DNA of 60,000 nt from Polytrichum commune (Eukaryota > Streptophyta > Polytrichopsida > Polytrichales > Polytrichaceae). Within the stretch, counting starts at the first letter, position 1; every line of letters starts with the position of its first letter. Below are positions 1-11,643 of the stretch, in pieces. A program made the position numbers and the translations under genes. The stretch spans positions 53,966,758 through 54,026,757 of the forward strand of contig OX485805.1 in NCBI GenBank assembly GCA_950295325.1, in the 5' to 3' direction. Under the pieces are notes generated by a model, which ran no database searches, was not told the origin of the DNA, and was given only the letters and a program-made list of their open reading frames with translations.

Positions 1-1571
1 TCCGTTGAGTAGGATTCATTGGAGACAACATTTTAGGGTTAGAGCATTGCAAGCATTGAGAAAAATCAAATTCAAATGAATTGTTGGGTTGCTTTTTGAA
101 TGCATTGTTATTGAGATAATGAAGAGATTTTCGAGAAGAAGTCTATGGGCAATGAAAGCAACTTCTGGCTTCTGGTGAGGCCATGTTGCCTATGCTTTCT
201 CGACTGTCGGATTTGACAGATGTAACCCTCCTCCCCTGATCTCCTCCGTCCACTGCTTTTATTAAAAAAAAGAAAAAAGAAAAGCAAATTCCACTAATTT
301 GATATGCAAGTCTTCACTTTTTTTGCTCCCCCCCAAAGTTGCCAAATGCATTAATTATGTACACTACATATTGTATTTACTGTCATCAATTGTGATTGTC
401 ATACTTAATACTAATTGAAAACCTTGGTATAGTGTCACCAACACTAAATGTTAACCCAACATTATTTGTCATCCCTTGTAAAAACATTTTGGGCATTATA
501 GATTTACAATGTCGCAATTACTATCACTTGCTAAGTCAATTTCCATCCATATTTCAATCATGCATGACAATTTCATTACAGAAGTATTCGGATGCAGAAT
601 GTGCCTAACTTTGTTTCAATAATTGGCATGGATTTCATGCATTATGCCACAAATGACAGTAATTGTGAACTCATTCATAAGAAGTGACATCATAAAAGTC
701 ACCATAGTGACTATATTACCATGACACTAAATACAACATTTAGTGTAGTTTGGCTTGACCAAATTGTACAATCCCCTAGGTTGCTCGTTTAAAAAGAAGA
801 AGAAGCAGAAGATGCTATAATAACCATATTTAACTTTTGCCCAAATTTTGCACCATTCTAGATAAATTAACTAGGTATGCAAACTAAAACCTTAAATGCA
901 ACTTGGGGTCAAATGAGCCTGAATGCATTTAGGGGTTAAGCTCTTTTATAATTGAAACACAATACACCGTAGATCTGATTTAGTGCGTGACCCACTATTC
1001 ATCATTGACCCACATAAACTATCTTTCCATCACTGGGTGGCAAGCAGAGCAAATGGCATGGGACATTTGGTGCTCTATGACAAGTCACGGAGGCCACTCA
1101 ATTGATATGGCACATCTATTTTAATGCCACAACAAATTATATATAATAGTGACAAAATTTTAACTTTGTTCATGTTGCAATCAAATCTTACTCAAATGAT
1201 TGCTCCAAAACCGCCTAAAACAATTCTATCCAATTCAGAAGCTTATAAAAAAAATTAACACCTCTCATGGAGTGACCACACGGATGGAAGCTTCCCTTCA
1301 ATGTGCCCATGGAATTTCACATGCGCATCTTTTGGCGGTTTATTCGAAATATGTGAAAACATCGGTGTCATCCGCTTCACTAGATCTTTAAAATGGCCAA
1401 GCTTTTATGGTTTTGAAAACTTAATCTGAGTGAGAACAAGTAAATTGGTACTTGGGAGATGTTGGTGAGGTGCTCTTGGTTCTTAAAGTGAACCAAGTTT
1501 ACATGGTATTAAAATAGAGAAATAAGAAATGGGCTCTAAAGACAATTCTGGAATGAGAGGATGTATGTATC
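1..1571. other. Intergenic spacer downstream of phosphoserine phosphatase
   Basis: AT-rich DNA with no convincing coding region; the short open frames lack family resemblance. The part nearest 1571 should hold the 3' untranslated region of the minus-strand phosphatase gene. About 960-1135 resembles 9957-10135 in the third XTH intron (shared blocks include TGATTTAGTGC and AAGACAAGTCA-like runs), so a diverged dispersed repeat is present. Confidence 0.5.
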
Positions 1572-4500
1572 TTAATCGAGTGTTTCAATAAGGTCCTTGA
1601 AAGATGTGACAAACCAGTCAGCACCTGCCACCACAGCTGGCCGTGCAACCACTCCACCATAGCAGATAAATAGATCTGCACCTCCTGGTCTACGAGCCTG
1701 CATGCAAAGCAATTGCATTAGAGTACTTCTACATTAGCAATAATGCTCTCCACAAGGATAGGATTGAAGGAATATATAGTCATGTCTACTTTTGCCAGGT
1801 AGTTCAACATACAAAACACAACAGATATCAGAAAGAGGGATGTTCACCTCAAGGTCTGTAGCACCATCTCCAATCATAACCAATGTTTGATATCCGTGTT
1901 CCTGTCAATAAGGCAGAACACTTTGGCTGCTCAGTAACATTGAAGGATCAAAACACTCAGATACTCTGCACTCAAGCATTAGGAGACATACACCAACACG
2001 TCAACCACATGAGAAAATGTAAGGATGAAATACATGCACTTAGCTCAATGTGTTGGCTACAAAAGCTCCCCACTTGTCTCTACCAATGAGAAAACATGCT
2101 ATATGACATTGGGAATTCTCACATTAAGAGTTGATATGTTCATGTGAACAGAAAATAAATGTACAATCCTCAAATTCTACACCTAATTAGAGTGAATTAC
2201 CTTTTTAATTTGCTCAATGGCCTTCGCCTTGCCTCCACTTCTTGAGGTAGGCTCCGTGGCATCAAAACCAGCAAACTCCCCTTGGTCATCAAAGAGGAGG
2301 GTATTTGCAAAAATATTGTCGCTAGGTATGTGCAACTGAGTGGCCACAGGCTGCACCCACAGGTATTTGAATTTTTATGATTTAACAAGGTTAGACTAAT
2401 CCCAAGAGCAGCATCTCTGGAACCTTTAACATAAACCCCAAGAAGACATCAACCTTTTGCCAGAAAACAGAGAAGGAAAAGACCAAGTACCGCAATCATC
2501 TGCCGAAATCCACCGGACACAAGATAAACTTCAGTTCCTCGAGACTGCAATTTTTCCACCAACTCCCGTATACCTTTGCTTAGCCTGCAACATTCAAAAC
2601 TCACCTGCTTCACATAAGTGCAGATTCAATCACCTAGAAAGTCTGTTCAAATATTTATCTTATGTTACCAGTTCAATAATAGGGCAGATCCTCATCTTTT
2701 GTGGATACTCTGCCTCGGAATATAGCAGATATATACACATTGGGTCCACCAGATGGTGGGTCTGAGAATCGTCATTCAAGCCTCAATGCCACAATTAAGG
2801 ACAATCAATTTGAACCATACCTCTGCCTTGCTATTACAAAAATGATTATATAAAAAATTCCTGCTGTGCCGACCATTTTGTCTCATCTGAGGTTTCCCAA
2901 TCTCTTTGATGGTTAGACAGATAGACAAGTGTGGAATGCCAAATCTGCAGGTCCCTGCTCTACATACTATGCACTCTCAAAACCTCACTAAACCCTACCT
3001 TATGCTTCCTTCCTATGAATCTATCATGCAGATGTCATCTGCTTTCTCTGAGTCATTTCAGAGACCAAATAACTTCAACATTCATAAAACGAGCGAATGG
3101 AGTGGTGGCAATAGGAGATACTCCACTTCCTATCTTGGGACTGTACTATGAACAAAATCAACTGAGAACACCACTGGGAGAGGTATGTGGTGAAGTACCC
3201 CATAACCCAGATTGTTTATGAGAAAATTTGACGACTATACATAAAGGAGACTTTTGTAGGTCAGGACTTACTTTGGAGGCCCACTGTCAAGATATTTTGC
3301 AAGAGTGGTTACAGAAGGCCGGAACAACGCCAGCCTTGCAGCTAGAGCATCTTCAAAAGGAACCGCCCCACCCATAGCCCTGAAGCATGAAAGATAACCA
3401 TGAGCCATTTTCCTCGAACTTCGGCTTCACACAGGCAGTCGAGGACTACCTACCATTATGAGATGCATAGACAACAATCTTCAGACCACGCCTTATTCAG
3501 TTGAAACCACACTAAATTAAACAATATATTTTCTGGCTTTGCATAACAAAGTCAATCCAAGCTGTTCTTGCTACTGATTGCAAAAGAGTTAAATGTCGCA
3601 AATTGCAGTGACAGACATGTACACCTATGGATTTGTGATCCAAACCTGGCAGTCCAGGCAGCAACTGCTTCACCTGCCCCGCAGAAGGCAGCGAGTTCAT
3701 CAATTCCTTCATCCTCACACACCGTACTGTCCACGTCAAAGCACACAGCATGTGCATTGCGCCATGTTGACACCACCTCTGCAAATAGTTACCATATTTA
3801 TAAGCCCCAAAACTCCCCACAGAATCTCTCCACCAAACCACCAACCTAATTTTCAGAATCCATCATGTGCTTGCACACCAACTCCATAAAGTGAACACAC
3901 TAGCCTATGCCTGAGTGTCTAGCCATGGCTTGTTTGGGATTCCATAACAAGCGCAGCTCTGAAACTTTGTCAGCTACACCGAGTGAAAAAAAAATTAGTG
4001 TAAATGAAGAAATAATAAGGACAGCCTTCCGTGTTGATCATTAAAAGGGCATAATGAGGTTGCCAGGTCAAGCGTCACCAAAATATCAGAACGGTAAAAA
4101 AAGTATCGTAATTAGTGCAATTCATACTCATTACTCTTGGCATACTTCTCAGGACAGAAAGTGAATCTGAATGCACAAACACTTTGAATGCGCTACAATT
4201 CTCGTAAGTACAAGTGACCCTGAGAGGGTTTAAGGTTTTCTCTAACGTGATGGATACATCCGATCATTCTCCAAATGGTGTTAGTCGACATGATTCACAT
4301 TACCTTGTCGTATGTTGTGCTTGGAAATATAAACATTCCTAAGAGTCATCTCAGAGCCTCGTCTATCATTATGAATCTGACAAGAGCAGCGCTCTCATCT
4401 TCATTAAGAAGTTCGACACCAAAGAATGAAAAGGGACACCGACCTGCTGGCAATCCCGTGGACGCGGTCGCTTTGTTGCCAGCGTCAGCTTGAAGCGCCA

Positions 4501-4714
4501 TTACCGGCCCTGTCGATCTCCGAAGCGCAGGACCTCTCGATGCAAACCTTCCACTAGTAGAGAGTGCGTAATCAGCTTCACGCTTGCTTGAAGCCGCCAC
4601 TCGCACATTACACCGCGATTGCACACGAGTATCGTCGCAGGTTCTTAAGGATGCAGAAAGCGCAGGCGAGGAGGCGACTCCGCAGCGTAGGGACTCCATG
4701 CTCCGGAGCTTCAC
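1572..4714 (-). CDS. PSP: Phosphoserine phosphatase, plastid-type, seven coding exons
   Basis: Last step of phosphorylated serine synthesis: phosphoserine to serine plus phosphate, Mg2+-dependent HAD family, normally in plastids. Exons read on the minus strand are 4714-4444, 3778-3646, 3379-3272, 2584-2491, 2350-2201, 1901-1848 and 1697-1572; all introns are GT-AG and every junction keeps frame, giving 311 aa. Residues 1-90 are rich in Ser, Arg and Ala with few acidic residues near the start, as in a chloroplast transit peptide. HAD motif I is DVDST at 105-109 (nucleophile D105, acid D107). The motif II serine lies in VSGG near 194, the motif III lysine in SGGK near 243, and the metal-binding motif GDGATD is at 263-268. 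Length is close to plant PSP. Met at 4714 is used; a second Met five codons later is possible. No damage seen, so probably functional. Confidence 0.96.
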
Positions 4715-6388
4715 GCAGATGGAAACCTAACTTCAAGTGCTCCTATCACCTTCTTGCCAGCATTCCTCTAAATCACAAAAAGAAACAAAATCACAACTAC
4801 TCACTCGCCACAGTATCTTTACACGAAATCTCCAATGATGGACAACGGACTAACGAAAGAAAGACTCTCTGTAATCTCCGGTTGCTCTCTCCGGAACTTC
4901 AAGTGCTCTATCACCTTCTTGACGGCATTCCTCTGTTTCACAAAAACAGGTTCATAACAACTCACCCAAACACAATAATCACCCGATCCTTTCCCCTCTA
5001 GCTCTAAACTAAGAAATTTAGCAATCAAGAAACCATGATTTCCATGCGAGATAACTGCGTCTAAACAGCTAACAAACTCGCAACAGAAAAATTCTTACAA
5101 CAGTTTACCAGCGCCGGTAAAATGTTGGCTAACTGCTTACCTTCTAATGCTTGTTTGCACCACCTTCACTACCTTCTCGTATAAAGGACTCAACCATCAA
5201 CAACAACAACAACAAGAGAGCGTCCAGAACGGCAAATCCGATAGACAGTCAGCCTCGCCGCTAAAAGATATTATGCACCTCTACTAATAACTTGAATAGA
5301 GAAGGAAAGAAACCTGCAGCCTGCAATGGCAAGTTGAAGTAACATTCAGAAGATGCTGTCCGACACCTTCACAAAGGAAACCGTGAGCGCAATTGACAAA
5401 GAGAATCCCTAGGAAATAGTAATGCGGGACAAGAGTGCTACTTTACTTACCACAGCTCCCGCGAAGAAGGGGAGCGAAGTGCTTCCTGGCCTTTACACAT
5501 CACCCGAGGGCCGTTTTGTACACCCTCTAGATCTACAAACAGCCAAAATAGTTCACAAATGAGATCATGTCCTCGATACATGTAATAAGATACCTGTAGA
5601 TACCTGATGATTTGGCGTTTTTCCAGCTCAATCGCATTCATTTGTAACTAACTCCACTCCAACGCAACAGATTAGTCAGCTCCTTTAACAATAACAAAAT
5701 GATCGAAGCTGATCGAATCTTGATGATCCTCCGAGAATGTCCCAGTTACCAGCAGAATGTGCCGCTTGGCAAAATTTGGATGAAACGTGGATGAAATGTG
5801 GATGACCCCCGTAGGCTGATGAGTCATCGGGCATTTGGATGAAAACTACATTAATTCATGTAGATTGATGATAAGTTGCTTGGGTCGTCTCAAATTAGTG
5901 CGCAGAATTTTTCATCATTGTTACATCGATGTTCTTCATCGTTTGTCTAATAATGGATTAAATAACAATGAAGTAAGAATGCTTTTGAACAATTTGGAGA
6001 TAATGCATATAAGATGATTATTACAACCATGCTATTTGAGCAAATATTGGTGAGATATCTAATTGAATTTATCTTTAGAATTATATACTTTGGTTGGAAT
6101 CTACTCTCTAGTTTGAAGGTGATAATGAATAAATTTCTTATGATTTTATTTTTATTTTTTATGAACTAAATATTTTAAATGTTCTAGTAGGCTACATTAA
6201 TCAAAGAAACCAATTTCATAAAGCTTTGCATGTGAGATTATGTTTAAGTAAAAATGTAGTATTTACATAAATCTAGGGTGTTTTTGTTGGTCACAGGCTT
6301 CTGCCTACATGCATGGTTGGTAGTATTTTATTGGATATATACTCTACAAAACATGCGTTCAAACTTGAATGAGTAAAATTGAGATACA
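4715..6388. other. Upstream region of PSP and AT-rich spacer
   Basis: Likely contains the PSP promoter and 5' leader, possibly with a leader intron. A direct duplication of about 50 bases occurs at 4729-4780 and 4895-4945 (both begin AACTTCAAGTGCTC). Open frames across 4564-5001 overlap the transit-peptide exon in antisense and are shadows. From about 5700 the DNA is AT-rich with nothing recognisable. Confidence 0.45.
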
Positions 6389-7145
6389 TGGGGCCATTCA
6401 CGGTTGGGGTACTACTTTTGGGACAAAGGACTTAAGGACTTTGTCGCATTGATCTTGGTTTTTTATCATGATTTACTATTATTTGATCAATAAAATTTAC
6501 ATAAATAAGTATATAGTTCATTAGCTTCGTCAAGAAATATTTTTATTATTATTCAATAATCACCCTAAACCCTAAACCCTAGGCCACATCAGTGGCATTT
6601 TTTTTGTTATTTAGGTGTGCATTGGTGGTCAATTATTTCTTGTTATGTATCTTGGTACCTTGGCAAAAGTGTCATGTGTCCATTCATATAAATGTTTTTG
6701 TCCAATTCTAATACTAGACGTTCCTTTTACATGTGGGCGTGAGTATATGTATATTTGGACATGTTTGGTGCCACATGTAAAGTTGGGCAATTGCTATTCA
6801 ATACATATTTGGTTCTATTGGTACAAACTTGAACGATGAGTGTGAGGAAAAAAATTGGGATCGTTTCGATTGATTCTTGTTGTCCTTTTCATTCCTTGAT
6901 CCTAAGGTGAACAATTAAGACAACACTCCTGAATGTCCTTTAAGGAATCAAAAGGATATCTTAGATGACCCTACTCCTTCTAAGTTAACTTTGTCAGTGT
7001 ACTCGACATGGAGTATGAAATGTAGGTATGATCCAAAATATGCTTCACAATACAAATCTAAGCATACCAAGCATGTGAAGTTATCCAAAAAAGTCCGTTT
7101 TCCGTTAGACGGCCAAAAGTAGTACCCCAACCGTGAATGGCCCCA
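6389..7145. mobile_element. Non-autonomous DNA transposon with 33-bp perfect TIRs
   Basis: The sequence at 6389-6421 (begins TGGGGCCATTCACGG) is repeated as an exact reverse complement at 7113-7145. The interior (about 690 bp) is AT-rich and encodes nothing. Allowing one base of ambiguity at each end, the 4 bases ACAT flank both sides and may be a target duplication. The superfamily is not determined. Confidence 0.75.
6563..6583. repeat. Short telomere-like tract (CCCTAAA, about 2.7 units)
   Basis: CCCTAAACCCTAAACCCTAG lies inside the 6389-7145 TIR element. It matches the plant telomere unit but is too short to show a former telomere; chance, or capture by the element, is as likely. Confidence 0.6.
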
Positions 7146-8782
7146 CATATAATATCTAACTTTTATGAATTCTAATTCTATTGTTTCATTAGCCAGACTC
7201 TAAAATTAATTTATTTCATTAAGCTCTGACCTTTGGTAATGTAGTCTCTTATTGCATTGCTTTGCAAGACATGACATAAATGTTTTTAATTTCTTCCTCA
7301 ACCTCCGTCCTCTTCAAAAACTGGGAGCCATGAACCTTGCCTCCCCAACTCCAATCGGGATCATCCATGTATTGAGTTCTATGAGGTCAACTTTAAAATC
7401 AAAGGATGGAGTATCATGTTCCCAATCATAAATAGTGTTAGTACCATAATCTTTAAATTTAGATGGACCGGGTTGTATGTCGTCCATTTCATGTTCAATC
7501 ATTGTTATTGTTGATGACAATGTTGTGATTGATGTTGTGAGTGATCATTTTTCATAAAACCTAATATTACATGTGCCTCTGTACAATCGGCAAAATCACC
7601 CCTTATGGGCCACATTACCTCTCCCATGGGAAAGTCCACTTGCTCCATTATTGTTTGTCCCACTACCTCCGCCATGGTTTCATGTCGGCGTCCATCACAA
7701 CGACGTAGGGGTGTTACATACTAACCCTAAATCTTTATAGATTTAAGTAAAGAAAGAAAGAAAGAAAGAAAGAAGTGGACTACTAGATATTGACGTCAAG
7801 AATATAGGTATGAAATACAAAATTCATATTAAACTTGTGCGTGAATTATATGGTACATATTTCCAATACAATGTGAAGAATCAAGAATCAACCATCTAAC
7901 TCCACTTCTTGTAGTGATAATGCCCTACGCTTATTGGTTCTTGTGGCATGCAAATTATATTGAGGACTTCATTTTCAATTTAGGGTTGCGTTTTGAAAGG
8001 TTGTTTTGAGAGAGGTATATTTTGAAGGGTGAAATCGCATTTGAAGGGCATTGAAGACTTCAATCTGCAACACTGCATGCATGTCCAAAAAAATCCAATG
8101 TCTCCCAAACTAGGATAGGTTGTCCATATGAGTGGTCCTGGAAAATTCTTCAATACAAAAGTTATGGGGAAAAGAAGAGACTACACATGGTTCCCCTTGA
8201 CAACCCTTTTCTTGCAAATAGCCTAACATGTTCAATGGAAATGGGTGTAAGGTGGGAAGTGGCTAGCAGATTCATCGGTAGGGTGATGAACATGCATGAA
8301 CCCAAAAGATGGAAACGACACCTTCCATGTCAAACCCATAACAACCTGTGTGCAAGGTTGAAGAGCATCACGAGGTAGTAAGGGAGGATAGCAACCCATC
8401 TCCCCCAAAAATTGCATCTTTTGCCAATTCAGGTGAGAGTTTGAATTCTCACAAATGTTTCATAATTTTGATGAAGATCATCTCTTATCTCAAGAATTCG
8501 AGAAGTAACAGGCCCGTCACAGTAACCCTATTCTGACTGAACTACACTGAAGCTTCAAAGTGCTCCATTATCTCATCCCTTAGATTACTGCTACGAAAAT
8601 TCAGTGCCGTTGGGAGGCATACTTGCCTGCTTCTGTGGTAACGCTCGAGAGGTATGAGAGATTAGGAATGTTTCACCTTGATCATAGTTGTGAGCTCATC
8701 TGTGAACCTGATGATAAACATCAAGTATAAGTTTCTTTGAGGTACTTGGAAGCTCCCTTCACAAGGTTTGCCCAGAGTATGT
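7146..8782. other. Intergenic spacer downstream of XTH
   Basis: AT-rich spacer without supported genes. A (GAAA)n microsatellite lies at about 7749-7774. The 3' untranslated region of the minus-strand XTH gene should occupy the bases just below 8783. Confidence 0.45.
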
Positions 8783-9464
8783 TCAGTGGAAGCTCCCAAT
8801 GCCAAGGTAGCCCGCCGAGTTTTGCGAGCACTCGAATGGGGTGATCGGGTTCCTCGAAACATCAGAGCAGTAGTTGTACACCATGTAATTCTCCTCGACC
8901 CACCGGAGCCGGTCTTGTTGGGCCGCTGAGAGGGTTTGGTACTCCGGCAGATCCCACCACCGGTCGGCGGTGGCCGAGGCGCAGTGGGCGTTTATGTCAG
9001 CCGCCACGCATGCGTCGAAGTGGTAGTTTTGGTATGAGGCCACAAACGGCGCGTGGCTCCAGTCGATCTTGACGCGGCCCCCGCGTGTCGCCCACTTGTC
9101 CCCGTTCCAGATGCTCGAGAAGATGTTCATGGGTTGTTGGTTCGGGAACGCCATGCCCACTGCCTCATTGTTGGTGAATATGCGGATGGGCAAGTCGTCT
9201 ACCAAGAATCTGCAGGAATCGAAAGGCCAACTCCTCATCAGCTTCAAGCATCGGCAACATATTTTCTTTGTTTTTGCAGTTTAGCACTTTAATAAGGGCT
9301 GTAATTTTCCGGCCTCAAAGAAGATGGCGCTTTATGCTGGCCGAAAAGGCCCTCCACATGGCATTTTGAGGAGGTGCCTTGATGGCAATGCAAGGACCTC
9401 AAACCGTTAGAAATCTATGCCTGGTTCTTTATGTTATGATTGCCCTCAAACAGGAGCTTCACAG

Positions 9465-9509
<45 letters not shown>

Positions 9510-11643
9510 ATTTGTCTCTCCTCGAATGTGAGTGCAGAGTAGGTTTATTGTGCGAGCCAGACAATGGACCAAGGGCTTTAGGCAAAAAATGTTGAGCTCT
9601 TGCTTGGTTATACTATACAACCCTACAGCACAAGAATGGTTCCGTTCAACTATACAAAAAATAGTATGGGCCCGTGCTGTCCCAGACTTTTGCACCCATG
9701 CATAATAGCACATCCCTTTTAATGTGGTTCTCCTACTTATCCAGAGTGATGAGGAACAGTGGAGCGATGGCCACTACCATCGTCACATTGTCCGTTGTAT
9801 ATAGATAATTTCTCGGTGTGGGCAATTGTCGTGCAAGGCAGGCTCACTGGTCCAATCAAATGGACCAAGGATTCCAAGCATATATTGTTAAGCACTTAGT
9901 TGGTAATACTGTCGACACAAGATTGACAACAACTAATTAATCATTCTCTTAGAGCGTACACTCTATAAAATTTGATTTAGTGCAATGCACAATGTTCATC
10001 ATCAACCTATGGAAAGCATCTTGCAATCATTGGGCAACTAGGGAAGGTGACAGGATGGGAGACTCGCTGCTACAAGACAAGTCATGGAGGACCCTGAATT
10101 TAACATAGCACATCAATTTCTTCAATGCCAAAATAAAAGTATCAAGTCTAGTTTGGGGTTGATTGAAAATGATTAATTATCATTGTCAACTAGTGTAGTT
10201 TTGATGATTTCGAACAGATAAAAGAGGTTTGGGGTCAACATACACAATTTGGCGGTGGTTCCAAAGCACGCCATAGGTGTGGTAGTCCGTTGTCGGATCG
10301 AACCATAAGAAGATGCGCTGCTCACGTTCACCGGTCCCGTTTGCAAACACATTTGTCTGCAGGATGTATGGCTCACCGGAAGAGTTCCCCAGAAACTCAA
10401 AGTCGAGTTCATCGTGGCTCGACGTCAACGAGGATAGCTGCAGCTCAAATGCCACAATAACCATACTTAAAAAATCAGTCCCGGAAATTGAGAAATGTAT
10501 ATCCTAAAATATAGTTATCCAAATAACATTACTCAGAGACGTGGGCCCTCAGAGTATCAGTGGGATGTTGGGAGCTCAGTCTGATCCTGAGTGTCCCTGT
10601 GTAGCTTTTCGAGCATCCGATTGTTATATTCTGAGGGCCCACGGAATGAGAGTTGAACACTGTATAATGTTATGCATGAATTCAATAGGCCTTTTAGTCA
10701 AGAATTGGTTGTTTTGCATACAACACTTTCCATGTTTCAATAAGTTTTTGGTGCATAGTTGGAGTTGGTGTGAAGGTTTGAACAAATCACATTCTTTATC
10801 AGTTCAATAAGGGCCAAACTCGTTTTAGCACCTCTTGGCAAGCCAAGAAGAAGTTCAGTCCTCAATGAACTGATATAGAATGTCCTTTGTCCACATTGAC
10901 TCCAACCATGCACCGAAAACTTATTGAATATGGGAAGTATTGTATGCAAATCAACCAACACCCGACCAAAAGGCCCATTGACCTAATGTCCTTCCCTCAA
11001 AAGAGAACATCTCCAAAAGAAATTCTTGATTTCCCTGTATTAGGTTTAAAATAGAGTAAGTTGCATTTCTGCCTGATTAATGCGGTGTTCGTTTAATGAG
11101 CCTCAATCAAGAGAAAAATGGACAAGACAGCTACAAGATTTGTGGGAAATTTGTGTGAATTTGGGAGAAATGCTCACATAGTATGCAGTGACAGTTCCGG
11201 CTGAGTTGTCTGGTACCAGCTTGATGTCCATCTTGATGCTTCCAAACAGAAACATGTCCTTTGACTTGAACCCTGAGCCTGCAGAAAAAGAAAGAAGAAG
11301 AAAAAAACACAGCCACGATCCTTAAGACTTCATTTACTTTTTTGCAATCATAATCCAGGTGAGGCCATTTACAGGAAAAAATCAGAATTGATCTTGGCTT
11401 ACCGGACTCCTGGTCAAGGGTGAGCTCGAGCCGGTTCCCATCATCCGAGATCCTCGTGTGGTTCTCTGCCCACACAATGCTGAAGTCTTTCCTGAACCCT
11501 CGGGATTTTTTATTACTTGTCTTGTTACGTGCGTTTATGATCACCGCAGCCGCAACCGCAACAACAAGTCCAAGCGCAATGAGTCCCAGGACAACTCCGA
11601 ATCCCAGCCTCACCTTCTTTGCTGGTTTGGCGGGTTCTTCCAT
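8783..11643 (-). CDS. XTH: Xyloglucan endotransglucosylase/hydrolase with N-terminal membrane anchor, four exons
   Basis: GH16 enzyme that cuts and rejoins (or hydrolyses) xyloglucan in the cell wall. Minus-strand exons are 11643-11403, 11278-11178, 10437-10244 and 9209-8783; introns are GT-AG and junctions stay in frame, giving 320 aa. The catalytic motif [10 protein letters not shown] spans about 122-131 (E124, D126, E128) and is followed by an N-S-S glycosylation site, as in XTHs. Downstream are the [14 protein letters not shown] block and the C-terminal cysteine region with NYMVYNYC and FEC. Instead of a short cleavable signal peptide, the N-terminus is charged (residues 1-12), then a hydrophobic stretch of about 23 residues (14-37), then Asn/Lys/Arg-rich sequence. 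That predicts a type II signal anchor. No lesions are visible. The family is certain; topology is inferred. Confidence 0.96.
9469..9508. repeat. (AG)n microsatellite in XTH intron 3
   Basis: About 20 uninterrupted AG dinucleotides within the intron between XTH exons 3 and 4 (9210-10243). Confidence 0.95.
10540..10643. mobile_element. Miniature inverted-repeat element in XTH intron 2
   Basis: CGTGGGCCCTCAGAGTAT at the left end is matched, with one or two differences, by the reverse complement at the right end (ends CTGAGGGCCCACG). Total length is about 104 bp with no coding capacity, so it is MITE-like or an old foldback. No clear target duplication was seen. Confidence 0.55.
10683..10985. 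repeat. Imperfect long inverted repeat in XTH intron 2
   Basis: About 10683-10832 and the reverse complement of about 10835-10985 align along most of their length with scattered differences (shared runs include TTTGCATACAA and TTCAATAAGTTTT). Transcription of the XTH intron would give a hairpin with arms of roughly 140 bases. Origin could be a foldback transposon or a local inverted duplication. Confidence 0.65.

Noticed and set aside
5800-5860. Hammerhead-ribozyme-like core (CTGATGAG ... GATGAAAAC).
   Set aside because: The stem after CTGATGA pairs only about three bases, including a G-U, and no convincing stem III or cleavage-site UH could be placed.
6563-6583. Former chromosome end marked by telomere repeats.
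   Set aside because: Fewer than three units and enclosed in a TIR element.
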